This document shows, one piece after another, positions 62,688 to 64,000 of a DNA stretch of 64,000 bases. The translations under genes were made by a program, and so were the position numbers. The notes beneath the pieces were generated by a model. It had not been told where the DNA came from, did no database searches, and worked only from the letters and a program-made list of their open reading frames with translations. The stretch is taken from assembly GCA_015698045.1 (NCBI GenBank), contig BLAL01000169.1, forward strand, positions 620,001 through 684,000, given 5' to 3'. Source of the stretch: Rhizophagus clarus. Lineage: Eukaryota > Glomeromycota > Glomeromycetes > Glomerales > Glomeraceae. Within the stretch, counting starts at the first letter, position 1; the number at the start of each line of letters is the position of its first letter.

Positions 62688-64000
62688 ATGCCACCTAAAA
62701 ATATTACCCGAAATCAAAATAAAAAACAAAGTGTTGTACCTACTGACAAAGATATTGTGACTTCTAAAACTACTTCCTGAAGTCAAAAGAAAAACCAAAA
62801 TGTTACCACTATTGATGATGAAATTAGTGATTCTTCAAGTAATTTTCGTCTTTAACTATCATTACTATCATTGTAAAAAAATGCCATATTCTTAATTTCC
62901 TCTTTAGTTCCAAAAGAAAATCAAGAACCGGAAACTCAAAAGCCTCCAGCTAAAAAATGAGGTCAAAAAAAGAAGGATCCTGCTAATGATAATGAAACAA
63001 TAAATGATATCGATCAACAAACTATATCACCAAACACCACTAAACGTAAAACTATAACATCAGCTCTCAAGACTAACACGAAACACAGCTGAAAGGTTCC
63101 TGATACATTACAAGAGCCAGCTGTTGTTAACAAAGATTTGAATGAAGACATTGACGTTCAAGAACCTGCTGCTGTTGCCATTACTAAACTGACACCAATT
63201 AATAAACTTCTGGAATTAAGTGATGATGATGATCTTTCGAAAGGTAACTTTCATCATACTTTAACATAACGAAATAACCTCGTTTAAATTTTGTTTTACC
63301 TTCCTCATATCTTCAATTCTTTAGATGGTGGTCCGTTTAATGAATTGATACAAATTTTGAACATGAATCTCTCACGCTAATTACAAATGACAGTAATAGA
63401 ATTCATAACAATATATTAGATGAGACTGGATCCTACACACATGTTGATAGGATTCGCAATAATGACTTATATCGATCAAACAAAGCAGATGAATCTTGTC
63501 ATTTATATTTGAATACTACACCTAGTCCTGATCGTCCTAATAATATACCTCCTCCAACATCCCATTCTCATAGTGCTCATAATATGTATATGGGGTCTAA
63601 TGATCGTGATGTTTTTTGTCTAGATACACAAAATGTGTATCAATCAAATACATCCTTTTTTACTAATAATGATGATAGTGATGCTCTTTCGAACTGCCGA
63701 CCATCATCAGACTGATTTTCAACACCATTTCACAACATGGCGAATGTTCATCAAATCTGTTCGTGGTTATGTGCAAACCTGAACATCTTATTACTTGCTT
63801 ATAACCTTTATTTATCAATGCAATCACCAGTTACGAACTCATTCAATTTTATTACGCCAAACCATAATTCCTTACTGCTAGCGACCAGTATACCACAGCA
63901 AGAAGATAGAGTAAGAATAGCAAACATTTATTTTTATTATTATTTTGCTATCACTGCTTTAATAACTTGCATAATTTAGACAAAAGATAATTGGGATTTC
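62688..64000 (+). pseudogene. Low-complexity Lys/Asp-rich nuclear-type protein gene, broken, runs off the window
   Basis: Multi-exon structure is clear: exon 1 62,688-62,838, intron to 62,907, exon 2 62,908-63,243, intron to 63,324, exon 3 63,325-63,910, intron 63,911-63,979, then exon 4 leaving the window. The product starts MPPKNITRNQNKKQS and is rich in Lys, Thr, Asp and Pro (EPETQKPPAKK, ELSDDDDLSK). The middle exon is Asn/Ser/His-rich. TGA codons at about 62,778, 62,958 and 63,090, a 1-nt shift near 63,350 and TGA at 63,713 break it. All the TGAs could come from CGA. It resembles disordered chromatin-associated or transposon-borne proteins. I do not recognise a domain. Confidence 0.55.

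Overview
The window looks like nuclear DNA of an arbuscular mycorrhizal fungus (Glomeromycotina, Rhizophagus-like). The sequence is very AT-rich and has short GT-AG introns of about 60-220 nt. Its gene families are ones I know as expanded in that lineage: BTB/BACK/TLDc proteins, protein kinases with a CxxC...CxxC N-terminus, F-box/LRR proteins, Myb/SANT-like proteins, MULE transposases and fungal LINEs. The family and lineage assignments come from memory of these families; no search was run.

Left part (1-29 kb). This part is gene-poor. It holds one apparently intact BTB-BACK-TLDc gene (18,376-19,902, -) and one apparently intact kinase gene (22,515-23,962, +), each with decayed relatives nearby: a BTB-TLDc pseudogene at 2,980-4,414 and kinase relics at 10,331-10,800 and 21,063-21,345. 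A 4-kb tail-to-tail inverted duplication (4,583-8,640) carries two broken copies of a bromodomain + PD-(D/E)XK nuclease gene. Remnants of a Tc1-like transposase and a LINE lie at 15.3-17.4 kb.

Middle part (27-44 kb). This is a stack of mobile DNA. It contains a hairpin-rich CACTA-related fragment, a 1.8-kb TIR element filled by a 60-bp minisatellite, a 5'-truncated LINE, and a PolB-centred island. The island has a 4.6-kb family-B DNA polymerase gene (36,102-40,686, -) with zinc fingers and an endonuclease-VII-like HNH module. It is flanked on both sides by plus-strand retropepsin-like genes. The first of these ends at a textbook A AAA AAC slippery heptamer followed by a stop and a zinc finger in the -1 frame.

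Right part (42-64 kb). Nested transposons dominate. Two hAT-type MITE-like elements (8-bp target duplications) interrupt the second protease-like gene and a MULE transposase. The MULE itself has 180-bp TIRs and a 9-bp target duplication. A 3.5-kb non-autonomous CACTA element (TGT duplication) interrupts a large transposase-like gene. Host-type genes here are a small secreted cysteine-containing protein (51,450-52,072, +), a Myb/SANT-like gene with a 1-nt lesion, LRR and F-box pseudogenes, and a 160-aa orphan.

Most in-frame stops in the transposon genes can be explained by single C-to-T or G-to-A transitions (CAA>TAA, CGA>TGA, TGG>TAG/TGA). This suggests deamination-driven decay, while the host-type genes remain mostly open.
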